Origin: Bacteroidota bacterium
GTDB lineage: Bacteria; Bacteroidota; Ignavibacteria; Kryptoniales; JAKASW01
DNA length: 11,135 bases
Assembly (NCBI GenBank): GCA_021789755.1
Contig: JAJYJD010000105.1
Span: 1-11,135, forward strand
Direction of reading: 5' to 3'
Positions 1 through 6,970 of the stretch are shown one piece after another. Position 1 is the first letter of the stretch. The number at the start of each line of letters is the position of its first letter. Made by a program: the position numbers and the translations under genes. The notes below the pieces were generated by a model. It worked only from the letters and a program-made list of their open reading frames with translations. It had not been told where the DNA came from and did no database searches.

Positions 1-582
1 ACTGTGCACGCCGAGCCATTTGTACGTCTTTATGGCAAGGTTAAGCGCCGATGTATCGCCGAAAGCCTTGTAGTAGGCTGCCAGCCCGTAAACTGCGAAC
101 CCGTTTCCGTAGGCGGTCTTTGTCAATTCGTCCCTGGACCCGAGAGGCTTTCCCTCCCTGTTCACGAGGTCATAGAAACCGCCGTACTCTTTATCCCACA
201 TAACGTTCCTGAGAAACTCAAAACCGTGACGGGCATATTTGTAATATGGCTCCCTCTCTTGGTAATAGAGAGACGCGTTCGCGTTAGCCCACACAAGGCG
301 GGCCTGTGTCACTATCATTTTATTCTGCGGACCGTCGAGCTGCCATTTGCGGTTGATATCGGTGAAGTAGCCTCCGTATTCGGTATCTATAGACAGCGGG
401 CAGAAGTGGTCCAGCTCCTCTTTCAACTGCTGTTTCAGCTCGGCGAGAATGGCTTTACGATTAGTCTCCAACCCCTCATGCTGCTTCGATTCCTGTGCCT
501 TCGAGGGAACTGACGAAAACGGAAAGAGAAGAAACTGGATAATGGGAATCAAGACGATGTTCCTTCCGAGGCATTTGTTCAT
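1..582 (-). CDS. AGE-family sugar 2-epimerase (cellobiose 2-epimerase-like), secreted, partial
   Basis: Reading frame on the minus strand, open from an ATG at 582 to the window edge, giving the first 194 residues; the C-terminal half lies outside. Residues 1-29 are a signal peptide (hydrophobic core IVLIPIIQFLLF, likely cleavage after SKA). The mature part resembles the alpha/alpha-barrel of N-acylglucosamine/cellobiose 2-epimerases. Matching features are GGYF near residue 70, QARLVWANANA near 93-103 with the conserved Arg, DKEYGGFYD near 130-138, and an aromatic YGNGFAVYGLAAYY helix at 158-171. The family epimerises C2 of N-acylglucosamine, cellobiose or mannobiose; which one applies here is not visible. 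The start is supported by GAGGAG five bases upstream. It follows the SDR gene on the same strand after 148 nt and is probably in the same transcription unit. Oddity: an export signal, whereas the characterised epimerases of this family are mostly cytosolic. Confidence 0.8.
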   Translation of the reverse strand, partial: MNKCLGRNIVLIPIIQFLLFPFSSVPSKAQESKQHEGLETNRKAILAELKQQLKEELDHFCPLSIDTEYGGYFTDINRKWQLDGPQNKMIVTQARLVWANANASLYYQEREPYYKYARHGFEFLRNVMWDKEYGGFYDLVNREGKPLGSRDELTKTAYGNGFAVYGLAAYYKAFGDTSALNLAIKTYKWLGVHS

Positions 583-730
583 CCCTTCTCCTCAAGTTTT
601 ATTATCGCATCTCCGGTAGGTTCAAGTCTCGCCTGGCGGCAAGATACGCGTTCTCAATGTCTGGTGTGTCCTCTGACTTCGGATTCGTTGCGCGTAGTTC
701 CTCACAAAATAGTCTCTGTCGACAGGATTG
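583..730 (-). pseudogene. Possible decayed coding remnant between SDR and epimerase genes
   Basis: This 148-nt spacer reads like protein in two minus-strand frames in succession. One frame gives RRFIDNPVDRDYFVRNYA, overlapping the end of the SDR gene. The frame one base earlier, which is the SDR frame continued past its TGA, then gives ATNPKSEDTPDIENAYLAA and stops at a TAA near 608. No start codon or ribosome site serves either piece. The pattern suits the C-terminal end of a lost gene with a frameshift, but a chance open stretch of about 40 codons is also possible. No family was recognised. Confidence 0.25.
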
Positions 731-1741
731 TCAATAAAACGACGGACCTGGTTCTCCCTTCTTCTCGTATGCGCTTATTATTCTGTCGATCATTTCATTC
801 GTCTTTTCCAGAACGACCTTTCGCCTGGGGTCGGCATCGAACCACGCCAGTGTTTTCCTCACGCCCAGGCTGAACGGAATGGTCGCTCTGAAATCCGGAA
901 CGAACGCCTTGATCTTCGAGTTGTCGAATATCGCGCAGTGGGATTTGTCGCCGAGAAGTGTCCCGGTAAACGATTCGTCGCACTTAATGAGAAAATCCGT
1001 GGGGATATGAACTATTTTTGCTTCTGCTCCCGCTGCCTCAGCGACGGTCCTGTAGATTTGATCCCATGTCAGCGCCTCATCGGAAGTGACGGTGAAAGGA
1101 TGGCCGATCGCTCCTTTGTTTCCGATGAGCCCCACAAATCCTTTGGCAAAATCTTCCGCGTGCGTAATTGTCCAAAGTGAAGTACCGTCGCCATGAACGA
1201 TCACCTTCTTCCCTTTCTTCATCCGGTCGACCGCGGTGTACTCGTTCCATCCTCCGATCGCCAGCGGGATCACCGTGTCGTATGTGAAGGAAGGGCGGAC
1301 AATTGTGATGGGAAAGGTTTCATCGCGGTAGGCCCGATTGAGCCTTTCTTCGCATGCGATCTTGTTCCGCGAATATTCCCAGTAAGGATTGTATAGAGGC
1401 GTCGATTCTGTAATTATCGGATACGTGGGCGGTTTCTGATATGCCGAAGCCGAGCTGATAAACACAAATTGTTCGGTCTTACCACGGAAGAGGTTGATGT
1501 CTCTCTCTATGTCGCTTTCTGTGAACGCAATCCAGTCGACGACGACGTCCCAGCGATGTTTTCCCAGCTCGGTTGCCCGCATCTTGAGGTTGGAAATGTC
1601 GCCCGTAATTGTCTTTGTTCCGCCGATCTTCACCTTGCGCTTGCCCCGGTTGAGCAGATACAAATCAATCCCTCTCTCGACGCACAACTTGCTGACGGAT
1701 GTGCTTATATTTCCGGTCCCGCCTATAAATAGTACTTTCAT
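731..1741 (-). CDS. NAD-dependent epimerase/dehydratase, extended or atypical SDR family
   Basis: A complete 336-residue cytosolic protein without signal peptide. A Rossmann fold opens at residue 2 with VLFIGGTGNIS (residues 3-13), the dinucleotide loop. The usual third glycine of GxxGxxG is serine (S13), as in some atypical SDRs. D48 in the TGDIS stretch, VVVDWIAF at 66-73, FISSASAY at 94-101 and the catalytic pair Y123/K127 in YSRNK all fit a sugar-nucleotide-type epimerase/dehydratase. VRPSFTY at 148-154 and FDNSKIKAF at 272-280 are typical of the substrate-side half. The start has AAGGA six bases upstream. It lies between the broken GH88-like gene and the sugar 2-epimerase gene, all on one strand, and is likely driven by the promoter at 2233-2261. 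This suggests a role in processing or salvaging an imported sugar. The exact substrate cannot be read; CSP41/GalE-like members are the nearest remembered relatives. Confidence 0.85.
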   Translation of the reverse strand: MKVLFIGGTGNISTSVSKLCVERGIDLYLLNRGKRKVKIGGTKTITGDISNLKMRATELGKHRWDVVVDWIAFTESDIERDINLFRGKTEQFVFISSASAYQKPPTYPIITESTPLYNPYWEYSRNKIACEERLNRAYRDETFPITIVRPSFTYDTVIPLAIGGWNEYTAVDRMKKGKKVIVHGDGTSLWTITHAEDFAKGFVGLIGNKGAIGHPFTVTSDEALTWDQIYRTVAEAAGAEAKIVHIPTDFLIKCDESFTGTLLGDKSHCAIFDNSKIKAFVPDFRATIPFSLGVRKTLAWFDADPRRKVVLEKTNEMIDRIISAYEKKGEPGPSFY

Positions 1742-1791
1742 ACGCTGTCCTTTCTATTTCCGTGACATGTAGACAATCAAGCCGACATTTT

Positions 1792-2193
1792 TCATTTGGT
1801 GTGTCCATTCATCGCAGAATAGTAACAGAGCGCGGCATTTGTATTCAACAGCTTTCACTCTCTCCGATCGACACGTTTCCGGCAAGCCGCGTCGCTCATG
1901 GAAAATTCCTCGCCGAGCATCGCAAGCCGCCCGTCCTGCGACTGACTCAGCACAGCGTCTTTTGCCACAAAAATTACAAGTCCATGGTCGCCCGATTCGA
2001 GCCTCGCCACTCCCTGTTCCCAAGTCGCACTCTGCATGCTCGGCATCGCGTTTTTTGCTTTTTCGAATACATCCGTCGTTCCAGAGGATTGCACCTTCGA
2101 AGCGCGGTTCCACAACCCCGTGATGGCCTGATGCGAACCGCCCGCGGCAATTCCTAACAACGGAATGGTCGCCAAGAGACGTCTTCTCTTCAT
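1792..2193 (-). pseudogene. Broken glycoside hydrolase gene, GH88/GH105-like N-terminal fragment
   Basis: An ATG at 2193 opens a 112-codon frame that stops at 1855-1857 (TGA). The same frame continues in protein-like form (LLNTNAALCYYSAMNG) to a second stop at 1792-1794. Residues 1-19 form a Tat-like signal (KRRRLLATIPLLGIAAGG). Residues 42-63 carry FEKAKNAMPSMQSATWEQGV, and residues 73-94 carry VIFVAKDAVLSQSQDGRLAM. I recognise this pattern (MQ..sWEQGva...LesGD...AkdAv..q..DGRLamlG) from the start of unsaturated glucuronyl/rhamnogalacturonyl hydrolase-like proteins. Those are about 350-400 residues, so at least two thirds, including the catalytic region, is missing. No clear Shine-Dalgarno precedes the ATG. 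The intact SDR gene starts 50 nt downstream, so the remnant may now act only as a leader. Pseudogene status is confident; the exact family is moderately sure. Confidence 0.6.
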
Positions 2194-2232
2194 GGCTGCA
2201 CGACTCGCCCATTAGTTCGAATTACCTGTTAA

Positions 2233-2261
2233 ATATATAAAGCGCTTTCGTTGCCGGCAAC
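2233..2261 (-). promoter_or_regulatory. Sigma70-like promoter for the SDR/epimerase unit
   Basis: On the minus strand TTGCCG (2261-2256, 4 of 6 to the -35 consensus) is followed by exactly 17 nt and then TATATT (2238-2233, 5 of 6 to the -10 consensus). Transcription would start near 2226, about 33 nt before the ATG of the GH88-like remnant. It is in the right place and orientation to drive the remnant, the SDR and the sugar 2-epimerase. Caveat: Bacteroidota proper use a different -33/-7 consensus, so this reading suits an organism with a conventional housekeeping sigma factor. Confidence 0.5.
2240..2249. promoter_or_regulatory. LacI/GalR-type operator palindrome in promoter spacer
   Basis: AAAGCGCTTT is a perfect 10-bp palindrome with the AAnCGnTT core typical of LacI/GalR-family repressors. 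It lies wholly inside the 17-nt spacer between the -35 and -10 boxes of the promoter at 2233-2261, a classical repressor position. No regulator gene is in the window, so the protein partner is unknown. Confidence 0.5.
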
Positions 2262-2262
2262 A
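2251..2262. promoter_or_regulatory. 12-bp palindrome over the -35 box
   Basis: GTTGCCGGCAAC is a perfect 12-bp palindrome, one base away from the AAAGCGCTTT operator and covering the -35 element of the same promoter. It could be a second regulator site or part of a composite operator; nothing in the window tells which. Confidence 0.4.
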
Positions 2263-2307
2263 TGAAGGCTGTTCCGGCGCCTATTTTACCACGTGCGGTC
2301 GAAGAAG

Positions 2308-2321
2308 ACTCTCAGGAGAGT
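2308..2321. repeat. Short inverted repeat in the TlpA-like/GH88-like spacer
   Basis: ACTCTC and GAGAGT flank AG, a 14-bp near-palindrome about 60 nt downstream of the TlpA-like stop codon. The loop would be too small for a good RNA hairpin and no T-run follows on either strand. It is not a terminator and is at most a weak protein-binding site. Confidence 0.25.
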
Positions 2322-2383
2322 TGAGGATAATTAACACCCGTCTCACGATCCGTTCGTTCTCAGCAATATGGAACGATCGGCGG

Positions 2384-4042
2384 CTATCTGGCGCGGCGAC
2401 CATTCACTTTCTTTTTGTCCAGGTATTTCGCTAGCGTATTTGTAAGTTTATCTCCGCGCAGATCCAGTCCGACCGCAACTATCTTCCCTTCGGGATCGAC
2501 GAGGATCGGCTTCGGCACTGCAAAGACCTCAAAGTCCCTGCAAATCTTGCTTTTGAAACCCTCGCCGATAATCGCATTGAGCCATGGCAAGTTGCCATTT
2601 CTCTTTTGAAACTTTTCAACCGCCTGCCGCGAAGCGTCCAGCGACAAGCTCAACACCGAGAGCCCTCTCCGTCTGAACTTTCTGTAGGCTTTCTTCAGAA
2701 ACACGATCTCTTCCACGGAGGACTTGCTCCAGGTAGCCCAGAAACACATCAAATAATATCTGCCTCGGAAATATTTGTTAGAAACGGCCTTCGGCGATCT
2801 TCGCATCAAGTCAACGGAAAACTCGGGCACGGTTTTGCCCGGGTCGACGGCGCTGAGATGGTGATAGTGCGATACCTCTTTTCCCCCCGGAGTATCTCCA
2901 TACTGGTTGACCGCAACATCGTAATATCTCATGGCCTGTTCTTTATTTCCACGATACAGCTCGATCATAAATTCATTTGAAAGCAAGGCGGCTATCGCGT
3001 CCCCGGACGGATTGTCACTCATCACTTCTTCGACGTATCTCCGTCTTTTAATATCGTCATGCTTCGAAAGATCAAGTGCATTTGAGATCACGACGGGTGA
3101 CAGTGACCAAACGGCGGACGCCGGTGGAATTTCTTTCAGAACATTCCTCGCGTTCGAAGAATCGGCAGCCCCGCTCTTGAAGAGAAATAGAAAATTGATC
3201 AGGTGTAATTCCTGCCGCACGACTTCGTTTTGCTCGCTCTTGAGCTGTCTGTCGACGGTCGAAAGGACCGAGTCATAATCAAAGTCGATATGCTTCTTAT
3301 CCGACCCTCGCCTGCCGATGGATCGGATAAAAGCATCGTTATATTGAGTGTTCCATCTCTGCAACTCATCGTAAACCCGCGCAAATCTCCACTCTACCGA
3401 ATCCGACCCGGAGAAAGTGAAACTTGCCGGCTCATCGGAGCCGAGGAGCTTCCCGGGATCGAAAGTGACGCGCACCTTCCCATGTTTGGCTTCGAGGACG
3501 GCACTATAGCCTACATTCTGATCATATGCATACCTGTCGGCCTTTGTGCCCGGTATGTTCCGCGCCAACACTCCCGTCAACTGGTAAAGGACCGGATCGA
3601 CTTTCGTCCTGATCTCTGCCGCGTACGTTCCGTCTGCCCGCTTGTGCATGGGGACGGCCGACGGAGGGTACCACCTGTTGAAATTCCCCAGCACCTTCAC
3701 AATTCCGAAGCTGTTGCCGTACTTGTATGTCGCGAGCGCAACGTTGAGATTAATCACTTTAGGTTCATCGACGTAAACAGCAACGGTATAATCCTGATGA
3801 AATACTCCGCTGAACCGGAGGAGCCACACACCTTTGGAGTCGATCGCGATTTTATACCCGCCGGTCCTGCCGGCCTCGACTATTTTCTCCGGCAGCTTAT
3901 CGTTAGGCTGGCTGAGTGACACATTCGCCAGCGGTATCGGTCGGCCTGCAAATCCTGTTATCTTTCCGGTCACTATCGTTTCGGCCGAAGCAGGTGAAAT
4001 TGAAAACAGCAGGAGAAATACAAATGAAATCATCTTCAGCAT
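2384..4042 (-). CDS. Secreted TlpA-like thioredoxin-fold protein lacking the CxxC cysteines
   Basis: A 552-residue envelope protein. The ATG at 4042 is chosen because GGAG lies seven bases upstream and a signal peptide follows at once (ISFVFLLLFSISPASA, cleavage after residue 20). A longer frame to 4222 would run through a terminator. Residues 21-100 look like a beta-sandwich (carboxypeptidase-regulatory-like). Residues 113-157 (VKVLGNFNRW, then MHKRADGTYAAEI) resemble a CBM48/AMPK glycogen-binding-like module. Residues 220-400 are mostly helical. Residues 405-545 form the thioredoxin fold: PEFSVDL, CFWATWSKSS, a LSVLSLSLD strand, AVPKPILVDPEGKI with the cis-proline near P510. Where TlpA/ResA have WCxxC this protein has W438-S-K-S-S442, so it cannot do dithiol-disulfide exchange. 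Cys433 and Cys501 remain. It sits downstream of the receptor/beta-helix pair but after a terminator. A binding or scaffolding role is inferred; no convincing promoter was seen. Confidence 0.8.
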   Translation of the reverse strand: MLKMISFVFLLLFSISPASAETIVTGKITGFAGRPIPLANVSLSQPNDKLPEKIVEAGRTGGYKIAIDSKGVWLLRFSGVFHQDYTVAVYVDEPKVINLNVALATYKYGNSFGIVKVLGNFNRWYPPSAVPMHKRADGTYAAEIRTKVDPVLYQLTGVLARNIPGTKADRYAYDQNVGYSAVLEAKHGKVRVTFDPGKLLGSDEPASFTFSGSDSVEWRFARVYDELQRWNTQYNDAFIRSIGRRGSDKKHIDFDYDSVLSTVDRQLKSEQNEVVRQELHLINFLFLFKSGAADSSNARNVLKEIPPASAVWSLSPVVISNALDLSKHDDIKRRRYVEEVMSDNPSGDAIAALLSNEFMIELYRGNKEQAMRYYDVAVNQYGDTPGGKEVSHYHHLSAVDPGKTVPEFSVDLMRRSPKAVSNKYFRGRYYLMCFWATWSKSSVEEIVFLKKAYRKFRRRGLSVLSLSLDASRQAVEKFQKRNGNLPWLNAIIGEGFKSKICRDFEVFAVPKPILVDPEGKIVAVGLDLRGDKLTNTLAKYLDKKKVNGRRAR

Positions 4043-4180
4043 AATTCTGCTCCATTTTGTTGCGTAGCCGACAAATGTTTGGACTCTTATGCGGAGTAAT
4101 TCAAACACACAGCTCGCCGAGCCTCTCGTGCCGATCAATTTAGCGACAGAATCGGTTGAAAGCAGTTTCTTTCGCACAAA

Positions 4181-4219
4181 TAAAAAACGGACCGGGAAAA
4201 TATCGGTCTTCCCGGCCCG
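4181..4219 (-). terminator. Intrinsic terminator after the beta-helix gene
   Basis: On the minus strand an 11-bp stem (CGGGCCGGGAA pairing with TTCCCGGTCCG, one G-U pair) closes a 10-nt loop and is followed directly by TTTTTTATTTG. It lies 58 nt past the stop codon of the beta-helix gene and 139 nt before the start of the TlpA-like gene. It should therefore end the receptor/beta-helix transcript and separates the two units. A weaker hairpin (CTCTC, loop GCGAA, GAGAG; 4242-4256) lies between the stop and this terminator. Confidence 0.9.
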
Positions 4220-4276
4220 CAACTTCGAGTATGACTTACCGCTCTCGCGAAGAGAGAGGCATGCACTTGCCTGATG

Positions 4277-6901
4277 CTACTTAAGCAACATCATCTTCTT
4301 TGTCATCGAATGACTCCCGGCCTCCAACCGATAGAAGTAGACACCGCTCGCGTATCTACCGGCGTTGAAAGTTGCCTGGTAATTGCCGGCATTCTGATAA
4401 CCTGAGAAGAGCGTGGCCACCTTCTGCCCGAGGACGTTGTACACAGTCAGCGTCACAAGACTTCTCTTCGGAACCGAGTAGTTGATCTGGGTCGTCGGGT
4501 TGAAAGGATTGGGATAGTTCTGATCCAGACTGAAAGTCTCGGGAAGTCCGGGACGCTGCTTCACTCCGGTGACTTTCTGCTCGAGCTGGATGTAATCAAT
4601 ATTGGCTCCAGCCCCCGACATGAGGACAGTGTGACTTCCCTGAGTCAGCTGTACCACGTCCGAAAGTGCTTCATGTCCGACTCCGTCGGAGTTCATGGGA
4701 AGAGACAGGTTCATCGGCATACCATTGTCAATCTTGAGCTGGACTGTCGTGTTCGCCAACGAATTCTGATAGGCCACATTGAGCGCATAGCTGCCGGCAG
4801 CAGGGACATTCAAGGTCCAGGTAATGGTTCCTGCTGTAGAGAGAGAATCAAATTTGAAACCAGATGCCACCCATTTGACGCCTTCGGCTCCCGGCGTGCA
4901 AAGCTGCACGACCGCATCGGGCGCTTTCAATTTGATGGTATCTGTCCCTCCATGTACAACGAGGTCAATTTCGGCGAATTTTACTTCACCCCAACCGCCT
5001 CCAATGATAGCAATTGTGTTCGTACCTGTGGCCAAAGTGAAGGCTGCAGAATCACCTGGAGACCAGGTTCCGGTACCGCCCACCGAATCTGCCGTGATTG
5101 GAACCCAGATCCAGGCATTGTTCGGCATTCCTCCGGACACACCGGTTGCGGCATCAAAGACGAACTGCCCCCACATGTGTGACTTGTCATGGACTTGCGT
5201 TCCGTTGATCGCGATAACCGGTCCACTCGTACCACGACCGCACTCATTGACATACCATCTCGTGTCGTATTCACCGGCAGTTGTCACATTAAATGTCCAT
5301 GTAATGGACCCGGCCCCGGTGTAATCGTAATAGGTGAGCCCAGGAGTCGATTTTACCACCGTAGTTCCTCCCGCCGTACCATGTTCTGCTTCGGCAAGCG
5401 TATCGACATTGAAAAAGAACTTCTTGCCGGGAATTTGCTCGACAGCGGCGACGTATTGAGCCTTGTTTGAATTGAATGTAGCCAGAGAGGTCGGGAACCA
5501 GTTGAGGTCGCCCAGAGGAAGTCCATCAGTGCTTCCGGTCATCAGCGTTTTTCCGTTGGGAAGTGACTGGTCCGTGTAAGTAAAGTTCTCCGGCAACGGC
5601 CAACTCACGGCTGTCCAGTCAGTGTCACCGGCGGTGACTGGCAGGGCATAGTCATACGGTGTAGCGCGAGTTCCGGTGCCGTAATACTGGTATCCTCGCA
5701 CCTTGGTGATGAACGTGAACATAGCTTGCGTCATCGTCGCGTTATCCGGATTGACGGTGAAGCCCGGATAGGCACTGATCCAATTCGTGTCTTGTATTAC
5801 CATTTGTCCGCCGTTTGCGGGGCTGTAGGTATTGAAGAAGGAATCGGTAACGGCGTTGGTATATCCTTGTGCACGGATGGTGTCGCCGTACTGTGTTTTG
5901 AAATACGGGTCAAGGAATGCCGCGATATTGGAGACCCCTATGCGGCGTCCGGTCGGCGCACCGTATTTCCCGGGAAGCGGGCTGACAGCGAAGTAACCGG
6001 TTGTATAGGCCCGTGGATCACGGGTTGGCGCGAAAGTAGTACCGTAATCGCATAAGCCCTCACCGTGCCAGAACTGATTCACGAGGAGACAGTTGGACAC
6101 ATACGCTTCTCGCCACCAGCTCCCGGAAGTGCTGTGAATACTGCGTCCGACATTGACCAGCGTATTGTGATTGAATCGGAAATACCTCGCAGCTCCGCCT
6201 TCCAATTGGAAGGCTGTCATGTTTACGTTGAAGAATGTGCAGTTCTCGACAACGACCGTGTCTTCATCGGCCCACATGGAAATGCCCCTGCCGGTCCACT
6301 GCTGTGTAGGGTTGTGCTCGATGAGATTGCGGAATTTGCAGTTAGTGAAATAGACGTCGTTGCCCGAGTTGGTCCAGGCTGTCACGGCAAAGTCCGAGCG
6401 CTCCATTATGCAGCTGTCGATGTAGCAATGAAGGTTGCTACCCTCGATTTCAATCGGCTGATAGTAGTTCCCCTGTACGCCGCTTTCATCGCACCCGCTC
6501 AGCCATAGATTCTTGAAGTACACGTCGTCGTAAATCTGTATACTGTGGCTCGGGGCTCCTCCGCTGGTATTAATCTGTATTTCAGGAGGAGCGGTAGCGA
6601 ATGTCGAACCGGGCGACTCTCCGACTATACGCAGCGGAAAACCGTGGTTCGTGATCGTCTTCGAGTTCAGGTAATAACCACCTCTCTGTAACAGGTACAC
6701 CCTGTTCATATTGGCCCGAGTGCCATTCGCAAGAGTGTCGCCAGCGATAGCGTTCGCCAGGGTATCCAATATGAAATTGCCTTGAGTGTCCGCCCACGGC
6801 ACTAGAAGCGTGTCGCTGACGGCCGCGCCGGCTACTCGTCCACACACGAGTATGGTCCCCACAACAAAAACCGTGAGGATAAACTTGGTGCTGACTTTCA
6901 T
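4277..6901 (-). CDS. Secreted beta-helix protein with two CBM6/35-like modules and type IX sorting domain
   Basis: An 874-residue exported protein. Residues 1-27 are a signal peptide (cleavage near VAGA). Residues 60-300 have short repeating strands with N/C-rich turns (IDSCIMERSDF, VYFTNCKFRNL, VVVENCTFFNV, FRFNHNTLVNV), as in right-handed parallel beta-helices of the pectate-lyase superfamily. Residues 300-490 are a less clear linker or extension. Residues 500-652 (LAEAEHG...GSITWTFNV) and 661-776 (GTITWTLNVPAAGSY...IDYIQLE) are two CBM6/CBM35-like beta-sandwiches. Residues 787-874 form a Por/type IX sorting domain with LDQNYPNPFNPTT, VYNVLGQKVATL and ASGVYFYRL. GGAGG lies six bases before the ATG. 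It follows the TonB receptor by 69 nt and ends before a strong terminator. Predicted role: surface-attached or released polysaccharide binding or cleavage. Catalytic residues could not be identified, so lyase activity is unproven. Confidence 0.85.
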   Translation of the reverse strand: MKVSTKFILTVFVVGTILVCGRVAGAAVSDTLLVPWADTQGNFILDTLANAIAGDTLANGTRANMNRVYLLQRGGYYLNSKTITNHGFPLRIVGESPGSTFATAPPEIQINTSGGAPSHSIQIYDDVYFKNLWLSGCDESGVQGNYYQPIEIEGSNLHCYIDSCIMERSDFAVTAWTNSGNDVYFTNCKFRNLIEHNPTQQWTGRGISMWADEDTVVVENCTFFNVNMTAFQLEGGAARYFRFNHNTLVNVGRSIHSTSGSWWREAYVSNCLLVNQFWHGEGLCDYGTTFAPTRDPRAYTTGYFAVSPLPGKYGAPTGRRIGVSNIAAFLDPYFKTQYGDTIRAQGYTNAVTDSFFNTYSPANGGQMVIQDTNWISAYPGFTVNPDNATMTQAMFTFITKVRGYQYYGTGTRATPYDYALPVTAGDTDWTAVSWPLPENFTYTDQSLPNGKTLMTGSTDGLPLGDLNWFPTSLATFNSNKAQYVAAVEQIPGKKFFFNVDTLAEAEHGTAGGTTVVKSTPGLTYYDYTGAGSITWTFNVTTAGEYDTRWYVNECGRGTSGPVIAINGTQVHDKSHMWGQFVFDAATGVSGGMPNNAWIWVPITADSVGGTGTWSPGDSAAFTLATGTNTIAIIGGGWGEVKFAEIDLVVHGGTDTIKLKAPDAVVQLCTPGAEGVKWVASGFKFDSLSTAGTITWTLNVPAAGSYALNVAYQNSLANTTVQLKIDNGMPMNLSLPMNSDGVGHEALSDVVQLTQGSHTVLMSGAGANIDYIQLEQKVTGVKQRPGLPETFSLDQNYPNPFNPTTQINYSVPKRSLVTLTVYNVLGQKVATLFSGYQNAGNYQATFNAGRYASGVYFYRLEAGSHSMTKKMMLLK

Positions 6902-6940
6902 TGTTTACCTCCCATTTTTGGATTGTTTTTGTTCGATGTC

Positions 6941-6958
6941 ACTTAACATCTGTTAAGT
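6941..6958 (-). repeat. Intercistronic hairpin between receptor and beta-helix genes
   Basis: ACTTAAC and GTTAAGT form a perfect 7-bp inverted repeat around a 4-nt loop in the 69-nt gap, 12 nt after the receptor stop codon. No T-run follows on the minus strand, so it is not a canonical terminator. A partial stop, an RNA processing site or an operator that sets the ratio of the two proteins are possible roles. Confidence 0.4.
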
Positions 6959-6970
6959 TCCATCTGATTG

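Noticed and set aside
1754..2212. 152-codon minus-strand reading frame over the GH88-like fragment
   Set aside because: Composition is arginine- and cysteine-rich and unlike a protein; the overlapping frame from 2193 carries recognisable family motifs.
2353..2379. Possible terminator after the TlpA-like gene (GATC-C-GTTC pairing with GAACGATC)
   Set aside because: The stem has a bulge and a long loop, and no T-run follows on either strand.
3230..3919. Long plus-strand open frames (for example 229 codons) opposite the large minus-strand genes
   Set aside because: They are antisense to genes with clear domains, signal peptides and ribosome sites, and have no recognisable domains themselves.
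4043..4222. N-terminal extension of the TlpA-like protein by 60 residues from an ATG at 4222
   Set aside because: It would translate through the intrinsic terminator, has no ribosome site, and puts the signal peptide 60 residues in; ATG 4042 has GGAG and a signal peptide at once.
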